This document shows positions 25,780-35,490 of a DNA stretch of 64,000 nt, one piece after another. The stretch's first letter is position 1, and each line of letters begins with the position of its first letter. The notes beneath the pieces were generated by a model. It saw nothing but the letters and a program-made list of their open reading frames with translations, ran no database searches and was not told the DNA's origin. The position numbers and the translations under genes were made by a program. Origin of the DNA: Parabacteroides timonensis (GTDB lineage Bacteria > Bacteroidota > Bacteroidia > Bacteroidales > Tannerellaceae); NCBI RefSeq assembly GCF_900128505.1, contig NZ_LT669940.1, positions 1,730,764 to 1,794,763 on the forward strand, written 5' to 3'.

Positions 25780-25797
25780 ACGTAGATTCAAAAGCAG

Positions 25798-27822
25798 TTA
25801 TTCGATAGCCCCCTGATTTGCTGAAGTCGGCCAGCCCGGATTCTGATAGATAGGAGATAGCGAGATATCACCACCATTGGCAGAGATCATCAGGTGCTGG
25901 ATACAGATGGGTTGCAAATAATGCGCCATCGCCCAACGGTATCCGTCTTTAGCTACCGAACGGCCTGATATCTCGTAAGGGCGAAGGTATTCGCTCAATG
26001 CCGGATCAGACACGTTGGCACTCGGATTATCCAAGCCATATACCAAACGAGTAGAACCGTCCTCATTCTTATACCATTCGTTCATGCCGCCCCACAGACG
26101 GAAACCTTCAATATGGTATGGGGTCTTGATCATCTGATCCATTGCACGCCAACGGCACAGATCCATGAAACGCAAACCTTCAGCCATTAGTTCGCAACGA
26201 CGTTCGCGACGAATATTATACAAAGTCGGATCGATCAAATTTCCGGCAGAATAGGCACCCCAGTCATTCTTTGCCTCTTCACTCATGCGGGTTGCAGCAA
26301 TCGTTTTATTATAATCGGTATCCATTTTGGCACGGGCACGAATGGCGCGCCAGTAATTCTGAGCTGTTGCATCCAGCGATCCATTCTTCTCATAGCAGGC
26401 TTCCATATAATTCAGATATGCTTCCACACCACGGAAAGTAATCGATCCGGTATAGCTGGCGCCGTTGGCACACTGGTTCTGGTAATATGAGTTACCTTTC
26501 CGCAAAGCATAACCTGTCGTATAAGTCTTTTCCAAAGAAGATTCCAGGATAGCAGGATTGGGTTCAACCAGTACAGCATGGGTTCCTTCGGTCGATTCGA
26601 ACAGAACATTCTTTTGTCCCGGTTCCTTCAGGAAGATATTCAGACGGGAGTCGCGCCCAATGCGTACATCGGTAATTGTTTTATCTCCTTTATAACCGGA
26701 AGAGGCGTAAATAGGCATACCGTCACTCATCAGGAAGCCATCCACCATACCACGGGTTACCCCTACTCCATAGTCACCATTCTGCGCACCTACCACCACA
26801 CAATGGGTTTGTCCAAGTCCTTTACTGTATGGACGCCACAATAGAACCTCACTGTAACCGGACAAATCTACATCTCCGAACATATCCATATAAGGGTTTA
26901 CAGGATCAGCAGCATCTTGTTGCACCAGACCGGTATTCTCCACCAGTGGAGTTGCATCGGCCACCTGCTTGGCTGCATCCATGGCTTGTGTAAGGAAATA
27001 TTCTATTTCACCATCGATACTACCGGAAGGGAACTGGTAATTTGCATTATACTCTTTATCCTTCCCTGGCCACCCCTGCCCGTTAGGCACAAAGGCAGTA
27101 CCTTTAAAGTACTTCAACCAGGTCCCTTCGAACAAGGCAACACGCGACTTCAAGAGCAAAGCCGCTTCTTTTGAGATACGGGTCTTGTTCTTATCCGGAG
27201 TTGTCGCCATCAGCATAATAGCCGAGTCGAGATCAGAGATAATGAAACGGGCCACTTCATTACGCGGGGAACGCTGACTGGCTTCGATCAGCGGTTCCAT
27301 CTGGTCGGGCAGCGTATGACGGATAATAGGGAAGTCACCAAACTTCTGGTATCGTTTGAAATATTCGTGAGCACGAAGGAAATAGATCTCTCCTACATAA
27401 TGGTTGATATTATCAGCACTTCCGGTAATCTTATGTTCTGCCAGCTTTGGCAATACATTATCCAGAAAATAGTTACAACTATATATGCGTTCGAAAAACC
27501 AGTTACGTTTATTCTTATCGCCATCTTCCGTCTGAGCGGTTCTCCACTGTCCCGGAACAAACTTGTTATCATACGTTTTCGTTGCCTGGTTGTCGGTATG
27601 CTCGTCGGTACCGAACGTTCCGTAACTCCATTCACCATGTGAAGGCAAGATATCCGTATATAAACCATTGGCATAGGTAGCCAGCTGGGATTCTTCATTG
27701 AGATATTTATCAGGAGTGATCTGTGACATAGGAGACTGCTCCAGATAGTCGTTACAGGAAGCCAATGTTCCTAACAAAGCGATACCTGCAAATTGTTTGA
27801 ATAATTTATGTATGTGTTTCAT
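25798..27822 (-). CDS. SusD/RagB-family lipoprotein
   Basis: 674 residues, longer than the usual 500-600. Lipoprotein signal ending LASC with DYLEQSPMSQITPDKY after it. The core helices (NWFFERIYSCNYFLDNVLPKL, YFLRAHEYFKRYQKFGDFPII) and C-terminal block (NIRRERRCELMAEGLRFMDLCRW) are present. The ATG at 27822 (MKHIHKL) is chosen over an upstream TTG. It lies 13 nt after susC and pairs with it. The extra length is spread through the middle (residues ~240-420), where long insertions often shape the glycan-binding face. Confidence 0.94.
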   Translation of the reverse strand: MKHIHKLFKQFAGIALLGTLASCNDYLEQSPMSQITPDKYLNEESQLATYANGLYTDILPSHGEWSYGTFGTDEHTDNQATKTYDNKFVPGQWRTAQTEDGDKNKRNWFFERIYSCNYFLDNVLPKLAEHKITGSADNINHYVGEIYFLRAHEYFKRYQKFGDFPIIRHTLPDQMEPLIEASQRSPRNEVARFIISDLDSAIMLMATTPDKNKTRISKEAALLLKSRVALFEGTWLKYFKGTAFVPNGQGWPGKDKEYNANYQFPSGSIDGEIEYFLTQAMDAAKQVADATPLVENTGLVQQDAADPVNPYMDMFGDVDLSGYSEVLLWRPYSKGLGQTHCVVVGAQNGDYGVGVTRGMVDGFLMSDGMPIYASSGYKGDKTITDVRIGRDSRLNIFLKEPGQKNVLFESTEGTHAVLVEPNPAILESSLEKTYTTGYALRKGNSYYQNQCANGASYTGSITFRGVEAYLNYMEACYEKNGSLDATAQNYWRAIRARAKMDTDYNKTIAATRMSEEAKNDWGAYSAGNLIDPTLYNIRRERRCELMAEGLRFMDLCRWRAMDQMIKTPYHIEGFRLWGGMNEWYKNEDGSTRLVYGLDNPSANVSDPALSEYLRPYEISGRSVAKDGYRWAMAHYLQPICIQHLMISANGGDISLSPIYQNPGWPTSANQGAIE

Positions 27823-27835
27823 CGTCAATTAGCTA

Positions 27836-30800
27836 TTAAAGAGTAACATTTATACCGAATGAGATCGTTTTTGAAAGCGGGTAAGCATTACCGTTACCTT
27901 TCTTCGTGTTATCATTGACCTTACCGCCGTTAATCGTTTCCGGGTCGAACATATTGGCCATACCTGTACCTGTCCAGAGATTTTCACCTGATACGAAAAT
28001 ACGTAGCCTGGAAACATAGAACTTATTCGTCAGGTTTGCCGGTAGCGTATATCCTAACTGAACATTTTTCAAACGGATATAAGAGGCATTCTGCAAATAA
28101 CGGCTCTGCGTCTTCTGATTCTTTCCTCCGGTATTAAAGATTGGACGCGGATAATAAGCATCCAGGTTTGCAGGAAGATCGTTGGAAGCCTCGGCACGGA
28201 AGTAATCAGCATGTTCTTTGAAACCGGCCGACCACCACATATTATCCGTCACACCCCAGAAGTATTCGCTATCTTGCCAGAAGTCACGCTTCATCACTCC
28301 CTGAAAGAAAGCACGGAAATCGAATCCTTTATAGTCAGCACCCAAATCGATACCGAACTGGAAACGTGGGGTATTGTTTCCTAATAGCTTATAGTCCCCA
28401 TGATCGTCGATCGTATTGGCTCCGTTATTAATCTGTCCGTCGCCATTAAGGTCTTTGTACATAATATCACCGGCATCCCAGCTTGTACCCAGAGCTTCCT
28501 GTCCACCATTAGGTAGCGTAGCCAGGTGGGCATCCATTTCATCTTTAGTTTTTGCAATACCGATCGTCTCATATCCCCAGATCTCTCCCAATTTCTGTCC
28601 TGCACGATACTTATCGAGTGTTCCGGTCGGGTTCGGATAACGGGTGATCTCTGTCTGTGCATCAGACAAAATAAACTTAGCGCTATAACCCAGGCCATTC
28701 TTCAGCCGGTCGTTCCAACCGATCTCCAGGTCAAATCCATAAGTTTTCAAGTCTGTATTATTTGTCTTCGGGACATCTGCACCCAGAGATGCCGGTAACT
28801 CGGGAGCCGGACCGATCATATCCAACGTCAAACGATTATAATAATCGAACGAACCGGTCAAACGGTTATTCAACAGACCGAAATCAACACCTATATTCCA
28901 GTTACGGACACGTTCCCATCCCAATGTAGAACTGATCAGACCCGGTACATAAGCCGCATTCGGCTTGATACCGTTCTGTAGCCATTTACCATCACTCGCT
29001 TTTACTTCCAATATTTGATAAGAAGGATACCAGCTTGTTGTATTCTGGTTACCCAATTCCCCATACGAACCACGTAGTTTCAATGTGCCTACATACTCTG
29101 CCAACGGCTCCCAGAAACCTTCGCGGGCAATATTCCATCCCAGAGAGAAAGAAGGGAACAGATTCCAACGCTGATCTTTATGGAAACGGGAAGTACCGTC
29201 GTAACGAAGGTTCACTTCTGCCAGATACCGGCCTTCGTAATCATAGTTGATACGTCCGAAAAAGCCCGCGGTAGTCCAACGTTGACGGGCACCGTTCACC
29301 GACGGAGTTACCAATCCACCGCTATAATCCAGACCGGATGTGAGGTCTACCTCCGGTAAACCAGAGATAATAATACCGTCACGCTGCAAACCGAACTTCG
29401 TCTGGCGCATCATTTCCGACTGGAAACCCACCATTGCTTTGAAGTTATGGCCCGACTCCAGATTATAGCTATATTCGGTATAGGCATTCAGGTTCATATA
29501 GTTTTCTTTATAATAATCTTCATGAACATTCGAGCCTGTACCATAAATTACCGGATTGCCGTCTACATCATGATTGAATGTTTGCTGCGAGTCCCAGTGA
29601 CGGTTGGCAGACATGATACGATAGTTGAAGTCGACATGCGTGATCCAGTTCTTCACCGGTTCCAATATCAAAGAAGCCTGCTGATAAATATTATCGGTCT
29701 GCGTATAATCGCGTCCTCCGGTAGCCAGCCCCAATGCAGGCGAAGGGGAAGAATAAAGATAACCGTTCGGATCATACAGAGGCAAAACAGGCCAGCCCTG
29801 ACGTCCGAGGTCAGAATACAAACCATCAGTCAAAGCAGAAGGGCGTCCGTAATCTTCACGGGTGAAACGGGTACTATAATTCAACTTAGCCCAATCGGTC
29901 AGGGTAGCATTGATCTTTCCTGTTGCAGTATAACGATCGTATGTATCCTGGTTAAATACCATCAATCCATTCTGATCCAAATAGTTGAACGAGGCATAAT
30001 AACTTATTTTATCAGAACCTCCGTTGATACTGAAATTATGTTCCTGCGAGAAAGCCCAGTCGCGGTACAAAGCATCATACCAGTCTACATTATCATTACC
30101 TTCAGCATAGCCGTCAGCCCAGTACTGCGGGTTATTAGGGTTCGCGATAACAGAATTTGTAATCTTTCCGTCACGATAATCTTTAATACGTTGCAAACGC
30201 TCCGGAGTAAAAAATAGTCCGTTACCTGCATTCACATTGGCATCATTGAAATAAGTGGCGAAGGTATAAGAATCCATCATATCGGGAGTTTTTACCGGAT
30301 CGCTCCAACGAAAACTATTGTTATAATTAATTACCGGTTTACCGCTGCGTCCACTTTTGGTAGTAATGAGTATCACACCGAAAGGTGCACGTGACCCATA
30401 GATAGAAGAAGCTGCCGCATCTTTCAGTATGGAAATATTTTCTATATCCTGCGGATTGATGGAATTGATATCACCTTCCATCCCATCGATAAGTACCAAC
30501 GGACTGCCGCTCGATCCTTCACCGATTGTGGCTGTACCACGTATATTAATATCCGCTTTCGTTTCCAGACTACCTCCGGCAGATGAGATCTGCAGCCCGG
30601 GAACCAGACCTTGCAATGCCTGCGTAGCATTCATTACCGGACGTGCTTCCAGTGCTTCGCTATCTACCGTTCCCACAGAACCTGTCAGATTCACTTTCTT
30701 CTGGGTACCGAAACCGACGACTACCACTTCATCCAACGCTTGGCTATCTTCCACCAGTCTGATATTAAAAGCTGTTTGATTTCTTACAGGCATCTCCTGA

Positions 30801-31126
30801 GCAAGATATCCGATATAGGATATTTGCAGGATAGCATCCGACGGGACATCCAGATTGAATTGCCCATCAATGTCTGTCATGGTTCCGATTGTAGTTCCTT
30901 TCACAATAACATTTGCCCCGATTACCGGTTCGCCGTTTGTATCCTTAACGACTCCGGAAATCTTTTTACTCTGTTGCGGGTTCGCCGCATCACTTTGCCG
31001 AAGGATAGGATCAACTCCGGCAGCATTTCCGTATAATACGGGACAGGCACTTAAAAGCGCGGCTGCCAACACAAAACTGTGTGCTTTCATGCAATACAAA
31101 TTTAATGGTTTAACATTGCGGTTCAT
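27836..31126 (-). CDS. SusC/RagA TonB-dependent transporter without STN
   Basis: About 1096 residues. Signal peptide region MKAHSFVLAAALLSACPVLYG near the N-terminus, then the CarboxypepD_reg-like domain (~50-125, SGVVKDTNGEPVIGANVIVKG), TonB box DEVVVVGFG, plug (TQALQGLVPGLQISSAGG, then DGMEGDINSINPQDIENI), and a barrel ending in ISFGINVTL. No STN domain, in keeping with control by the hybrid two-component regulator just upstream rather than by a sigma/FecR pair. Start chosen at ATG 31126 (MNRNVK). Together with the SusD behind it, it takes up the oligosaccharides for the GH43-like enzyme at the end of the operon. Confidence 0.95.
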   Translation of the reverse strand: MNRNVKPLNLYCMKAHSFVLAAALLSACPVLYGNAAGVDPILRQSDAANPQQSKKISGVVKDTNGEPVIGANVIVKGTTIGTMTDIDGQFNLDVPSDAILQISYIGYLAQEMPVRNQTAFNIRLVEDSQALDEVVVVGFGTQKKVNLTGSVGTVDSEALEARPVMNATQALQGLVPGLQISSAGGSLETKADINIRGTATIGEGSSGSPLVLIDGMEGDINSINPQDIENISILKDAAASSIYGSRAPFGVILITTKSGRSGKPVINYNNSFRWSDPVKTPDMMDSYTFATYFNDANVNAGNGLFFTPERLQRIKDYRDGKITNSVIANPNNPQYWADGYAEGNDNVDWYDALYRDWAFSQEHNFSINGGSDKISYYASFNYLDQNGLMVFNQDTYDRYTATGKINATLTDWAKLNYSTRFTREDYGRPSALTDGLYSDLGRQGWPVLPLYDPNGYLYSSPSPALGLATGGRDYTQTDNIYQQASLILEPVKNWITHVDFNYRIMSANRHWDSQQTFNHDVDGNPVIYGTGSNVHEDYYKENYMNLNAYTEYSYNLESGHNFKAMVGFQSEMMRQTKFGLQRDGIIISGLPEVDLTSGLDYSGGLVTPSVNGARQRWTTAGFFGRINYDYEGRYLAEVNLRYDGTSRFHKDQRWNLFPSFSLGWNIAREGFWEPLAEYVGTLKLRGSYGELGNQNTTSWYPSYQILEVKASDGKWLQNGIKPNAAYVPGLISSTLGWERVRNWNIGVDFGLLNNRLTGSFDYYNRLTLDMIGPAPELPASLGADVPKTNNTDLKTYGFDLEIGWNDRLKNGLGYSAKFILSDAQTEITRYPNPTGTLDKYRAGQKLGEIWGYETIGIAKTKDEMDAHLATLPNGGQEALGTSWDAGDIMYKDLNGDGQINNGANTIDDHGDYKLLGNNTPRFQFGIDLGADYKGFDFRAFFQGVMKRDFWQDSEYFWGVTDNMWWSAGFKEHADYFRAEASNDLPANLDAYYPRPIFNTGGKNQKTQSRYLQNASYIRLKNVQLGYTLPANLTNKFYVSRLRIFVSGENLWTGTGMANMFDPETINGGKVNDNTKKGNGNAYPLSKTISFGINVTL

Positions 31127-31180
31127 TTTCTTCCGCAAATGTGACCATTAACAGAACAAGTGTAGTCTACACATGATTAC

Positions 31181-31218
31181 AAAAAGTCTGTAAACAAGCA
31201 CAATACCTATTTACAGAC
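31181..31218 (-). terminator. Terminator after the hybrid regulator gene
   Basis: On the minus strand GTCTGTAAA pairs with TTTACAGAC (9 bp perfect) and is followed by TTTTTG. It separates the regulator from the susC promoter region. A small palindrome GTGTAG-T-CTACAC (31160-31172) lies beyond, upstream of susC. Confidence 0.75.
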
Positions 31219-31227
31219 ATCTTTAAT

Positions 31228-34200
31228 CTATAATTCGTCCTCTCCGGCAACCTCCGGATGATAACGTTCCATATACTCGGAGGGAAGCATACCGAACTCC
31301 TTCCGGAAACAGGCGCTAAAGTATTTCGGATCGTTAAATCCGACAGCGTATGCCAGTTCGGAAATGCGTACCCGCTTCTTCTCTTCGATAATCTGACAAG
31401 CTGCTTTCAAACGGATATTACGGATAAATGCAGAAGTATTCAGCCCGGTAAGCGATTTAAGTTTCTTGTAAAGAGTAGACTTACTGGTAGCCATTTCTTC
31501 CATGAATTGCTGCTGGTCGAATTCCGGGTTATCCAGATGCTTCTGTACACAATTGATTGCCCGCTGTAGGAAATCTTCATCCAAACTGGTGTAATTCAAT
31601 TCCTGAGCTTCAAAGACAAGCTGCTTCTTAAAGTCACGGGCTGTACGTTCCTTCCCCCTCAGCAGGTTCCTTATACGAGCATGGAGCAACGAGAGGTTAA
31701 AAGGTTTGCTTAGGAAACCGTCGGCACCGGACTCATAGGCTTCAATACGGTCTTCTTCTTTATTTTTGGCAGTAAGCAGGATGATCGGGATATGGCAAAT
31801 ATCCAAATTTCCCTTCACATAACGACACAGTTCTACTCCATTCATCTCCGGCATCATTACATCGGAGACGATCAGGTCGATATCATTCGACTCGATCACC
31901 TGAATAGCCTCCTTTCCATTATGTGCCGTATATACAGGGTATTCGCGACCCAAAAGTTTAACCATCAGGGCCAGAAGATCCTCATTATCTTCCACCAATA
32001 ATAAAGAATACCCGCTTTTCTCTTTCGATACCTCTTCGATATTATCATTATCCGGCAGTAACATTTGACTGTCAGCAGGTGCAATCGCTTCATCAATTTG
32101 TTCATCCTTATATGCCGAACGGGATACCGGCAAAATGACAATAAAGGTTGCTCCCTGCCCTTCTTCACTTTCCACACGGATAGTTCCTTTATGTAAAGCA
32201 ACCAGGTCTTTTACCAGCGAAAGACCGATACCGGTACCTATCGTATTAAAACGCCTGTAATCACCTTCATAGAAACGCTTGAAAAGGTTCTTCATACCTT
32301 CTTTGGAAATCCCCTGACCGTTATCCTGTACGGAAAGGGTTACAATATTTTCCTCTTCATCAAGAGATAAGCGAACATCTACGGTGCCTCCTTCCTGATT
32401 GTACTTCGAAGCATTGGAAAGCAGGTTGTACAATATCTTATCCAGTTTGTCCGGATCAAAATACCCGATAATCATATCCGGTTGACAAGAAAAACGAAAC
32501 AACATTCTTTTTTTCTTCATCAAGGGACGGAAAGCTTCCACTTCCTTACGGACAAAAGCAGCCAAGTCGGCCTCGGATACTTTCAGCTTCAGATTGCCTG
32601 TCTCAGCCTTCCTGAATTCCAATATTTGTTGCAACAAGCGTATCAGACGATTTATATTATCAGACATTACCTTATAAAAATCATCCAGTTGGGGCGCCTG
32701 CATCTTCATTTCATCCAGCGAAGCCGACAGAATAGTAAGAGGTGTCAGGAATTCATGAGTGATATTGGTAAAGAACTGTAACTTTGCATGATTGATCTCC
32801 TTGGTCTTAACCAGTTCCATCTTCTGTAACTCCTGCGCCTGTTTCTCACGAATACGTTGTTTCAGAATACGATAAGTGACAAACACGATCGACGATAGTA
32901 ACAATATATATAATGTATAGGCCCAAGTCGTCTTCCAAGGCGGAGGTAATATACGAATCTGTAATACCCGCTCCTGCTCATTCCACAGTCCATTCTCATT
33001 CGAACCTTTCAGATGGAACGTATAAAGACCGCTCTTCAGGTTATTATAGTTGGCAACACGGCTGGATGCACCCGTATATTGCCAGTCAGTATCATACCCT
33101 ACCAGTTTATAAGCATACTTATTTTTAGAAGGATTGGCATAACTCAAAGAAGAAAACTCTATACTGAAATGATTCCGGTTATAATCGAGAACCAGCTCAT
33201 CAGCAAAATCGGAAGAGTTGGAAGTTATTTCCTTTCTGACTTCCGGTGAGAATTCATCCAACGGCGTATTAAAGATAGAGATATTGGTGATAGCGACAGG
33301 TGGAACCACCTCATCCTCCTTTACTCTCTGAGGATAAAAGCTGGCATAACCGTTGTGCCCCCCGAAATATAACCGTCCATCTTTAGCCTTAGCCACAGCA
33401 TCCCGGATAAACGAGTTATCAGGCAGCCCATCCGTAGTGGTATAGGTTCGCGACGAAGCCGTTGAAGCATCCGGTGAAACAGTCAGACGAATAAGGCCGG
33501 AACCGGTTCCCAACCAAAGATTTCCGCTTTCGTCTTCCTGGATATTGTTTATCACATCTGTCTGTAAGTTATACCGTCTGTTTACCGAGATAAAAGAATC
33601 GCTGTCTTTATCATATAAATTCAAACCGCCACCATCAGAGCCAGCCCATAAATTTCCTCGTGAATCTTCATATAAGCATTGGAGCCATTCGTAAATAAGT
33701 TTGCCGTTTGCCATATTATACAAATAGAACCGTAACTGATCCGGCCGGGAGACATCTCCGGAAACACGGATAATGCCATGATTACTTCCCAGCCAGATAT
33801 TTCCGTCCTTTGTCTCTTCAATAGCATAATAACAATGTCTAACCGGAGTACCATCAGGTTCCGTCCGGTAATCACTCAATGAAATCCCGGTACCGTCAGA
33901 CCGATAAACGGCAAGTCCGCTACGGCAACCTATCCATACATTCTTATACCTGTCTTCCAGCATATTGAAAACAAAACCATCCGGCAACCAGGGAGTATTT
34001 CCTTCATTCAAATGCCGTATCTTGTTTCCAGAGGCATCCTTATCATAGATAGTGATGCCACTCCCCCATGTTCCAAACCATATTTCCCGTTCATCCGGAC
34101 GCTCTATTATGTGGTTGATCGTATATAAATAAGGAGTAGGCTGCCTGAAATCGGGATGATCGATGTAAAAAACCGGCTGCCCGGCATCTTTCTCCTGGAT

Positions 34201-35382
34201 GACCAAGCCGTAACTGCCAACTCCCATCCAGAGAGTTTGCTCACTATCCATAAACAAGCTGCGCACAGAATTACTGAACAGCCTATGCCTGACGGATTCC
34301 AGATTATTCTTCTGAAAAGGAGAATGCCGCATATTAATGGAATAAACTCCACCTCCCATCATGCCGAGCCACATAATTCCGGAACGGTCACGAATAATGG
34401 CATCCAACTCATTATACGGCAATTTATAGGATTGACTTTCCGGTAAATAATTCACAAATGTGTCTTCTTTAGACTCCAGATCCAGAATACTCAGGCCGCT
34501 GCGGGTTCCGATCCAAAGCGTATTGCTTCCGGTTTCTTCTTCTATACAGTAAATAATATTATCGGATAGACTTTGCTTATTATCCGGCCGGTTGAGATAC
34601 TGTTTCCAGGTTACCGTCTCCGGCGTTTCCGGATTATTCAGTCGGTATAGGCCTCTGTCCCACGTCCCGACCCATAAAGTCTGATAACTGTCTTCGAATA
34701 AGACATGGACAGAATTCCGGTCGTCCATCCGAGGATAGCTGATAAAAGCATCCTTATCCGTCTCGTAGCGTAAAAGCCCGACGGCCCATGTTCCGATCCA
34801 AAGTCGTCCTCTACTATCTTCCAATATGGATTTAACTCCAACAAGCGGGTTGCCGCTTGTTGATTTATCGTATACGATAAATGAGCCTCTTTCAGGGATA
34901 TACCTGTACAATCCGTCATCCATACCAATCCAGACATTATTATCTTTCGATACATGTAAAACGGAAACCACTTTATTCTGCAACCGGCTATCCTCTATTT
35001 TATGGATTTGTCCGGTTGTCATATCTAATACATTCAAGCCATTATTGGTCCCGATCCAAAGATTATGACTATGATCCTCTGCAATTGATTTGACCTGATT
35101 GTCTGCCAATATGCCCGGAGTAAACAGATTATCCTTATAAGTACGGATACGGTATCCGTCGTAACGGCACAATCCTGAATTCGTTGCAATCCAGATATAC
35201 CCCTTCTGATCCTGTATGATTTGTGTGATCTCTTCCGAAGGTAAATCCTCAAACGAGGATATTCTATCAAAATGAAGGTTCTTAACAGAAACATTATCAG
35301 CCAGCAAACGGTCTTGTGTACCCCATAATAGCAACGACATCAACAACAGGTTAAACAGGCAAAAACGTGATGTGTTTTTCAT
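31228..35382 (-). CDS. Hybrid two-component system (HTCS) regulator with double propeller sensor
   Basis: 1384 residues with all modules of the Bacteroidota HTCS in one chain. Signal peptide (~1-28); about a dozen reg_prop repeats of the type GnlWigTnsGL (~45-690) forming the periplasmic sensor; a Y_Y_Y domain (~715-790); one membrane helix (~805-827); HisKA with phospho-acceptor His876 (ITHEFLTPLTIL); HATPase (DNGQGIS and GTGIGLSLV); receiver with Asp1174 (VSDVMMPEMNG); and an AraC-type DNA-binding domain (ACQIIEEKKRVRISELAYAVG, YFSACFRKEFG). These proteins bind a glycan fragment directly and activate the neighbouring susC operon. It precedes susC-susD-GH43 on the same strand, separated by its own terminator. 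Ligand unknown. Confidence 0.96.
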   Translation of the reverse strand: MKNTSRFCLFNLLLMSLLLWGTQDRLLADNVSVKNLHFDRISSFEDLPSEEITQIIQDQKGYIWIATNSGLCRYDGYRIRTYKDNLFTPGILADNQVKSIAEDHSHNLWIGTNNGLNVLDMTTGQIHKIEDSRLQNKVVSVLHVSKDNNVWIGMDDGLYRYIPERGSFIVYDKSTSGNPLVGVKSILEDSRGRLWIGTWAVGLLRYETDKDAFISYPRMDDRNSVHVLFEDSYQTLWVGTWDRGLYRLNNPETPETVTWKQYLNRPDNKQSLSDNIIYCIEEETGSNTLWIGTRSGLSILDLESKEDTFVNYLPESQSYKLPYNELDAIIRDRSGIMWLGMMGGGVYSINMRHSPFQKNNLESVRHRLFSNSVRSLFMDSEQTLWMGVGSYGLVIQEKDAGQPVFYIDHPDFRQPTPYLYTINHIIERPDEREIWFGTWGSGITIYDKDASGNKIRHLNEGNTPWLPDGFVFNMLEDRYKNVWIGCRSGLAVYRSDGTGISLSDYRTEPDGTPVRHCYYAIEETKDGNIWLGSNHGIIRVSGDVSRPDQLRFYLYNMANGKLIYEWLQCLYEDSRGNLWAGSDGGGLNLYDKDSDSFISVNRRYNLQTDVINNIQEDESGNLWLGTGSGLIRLTVSPDASTASSRTYTTTDGLPDNSFIRDAVAKAKDGRLYFGGHNGYASFYPQRVKEDEVVPPVAITNISIFNTPLDEFSPEVRKEITSNSSDFADELVLDYNRNHFSIEFSSLSYANPSKNKYAYKLVGYDTDWQYTGASSRVANYNNLKSGLYTFHLKGSNENGLWNEQERVLQIRILPPPWKTTWAYTLYILLLSSIVFVTYRILKQRIREKQAQELQKMELVKTKEINHAKLQFFTNITHEFLTPLTILSASLDEMKMQAPQLDDFYKVMSDNINRLIRLLQQILEFRKAETGNLKLKVSEADLAAFVRKEVEAFRPLMKKKRMLFRFSCQPDMIIGYFDPDKLDKILYNLLSNASKYNQEGGTVDVRLSLDEEENIVTLSVQDNGQGISKEGMKNLFKRFYEGDYRRFNTIGTGIGLSLVKDLVALHKGTIRVESEEGQGATFIVILPVSRSAYKDEQIDEAIAPADSQMLLPDNDNIEEVSKEKSGYSLLLVEDNEDLLALMVKLLGREYPVYTAHNGKEAIQVIESNDIDLIVSDVMMPEMNGVELCRYVKGNLDICHIPIILLTAKNKEEDRIEAYESGADGFLSKPFNLSLLHARIRNLLRGKERTARDFKKQLVFEAQELNYTSLDEDFLQRAINCVQKHLDNPEFDQQQFMEEMATSKSTLYKKLKSLTGLNTSAFIRNIRLKAACQIIEEKKRVRISELAYAVGFNDPKYFSACFRKEFGMLPSEYMERYHPEVAGEDEL

Positions 35383-35410
35383 GTGTGTCTTCTTAAATTA
35401 TTTATGCAAA

Positions 35411-35459
35411 AGTAATAAAAAAAGAAGCATCATCGCCTTCTTCCGCAATGATGCTTCTT
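35411..35459 (-). terminator. Terminator after the porin gene
   Basis: AAGAAGCATCAT and ATGATGCTTCTT, 12 bp perfect, with a T-rich tail on the minus strand. Confidence 0.8.
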
Positions 35460-35490
35460 CCTTATTGTATTATCAACAGACAGATCTTCT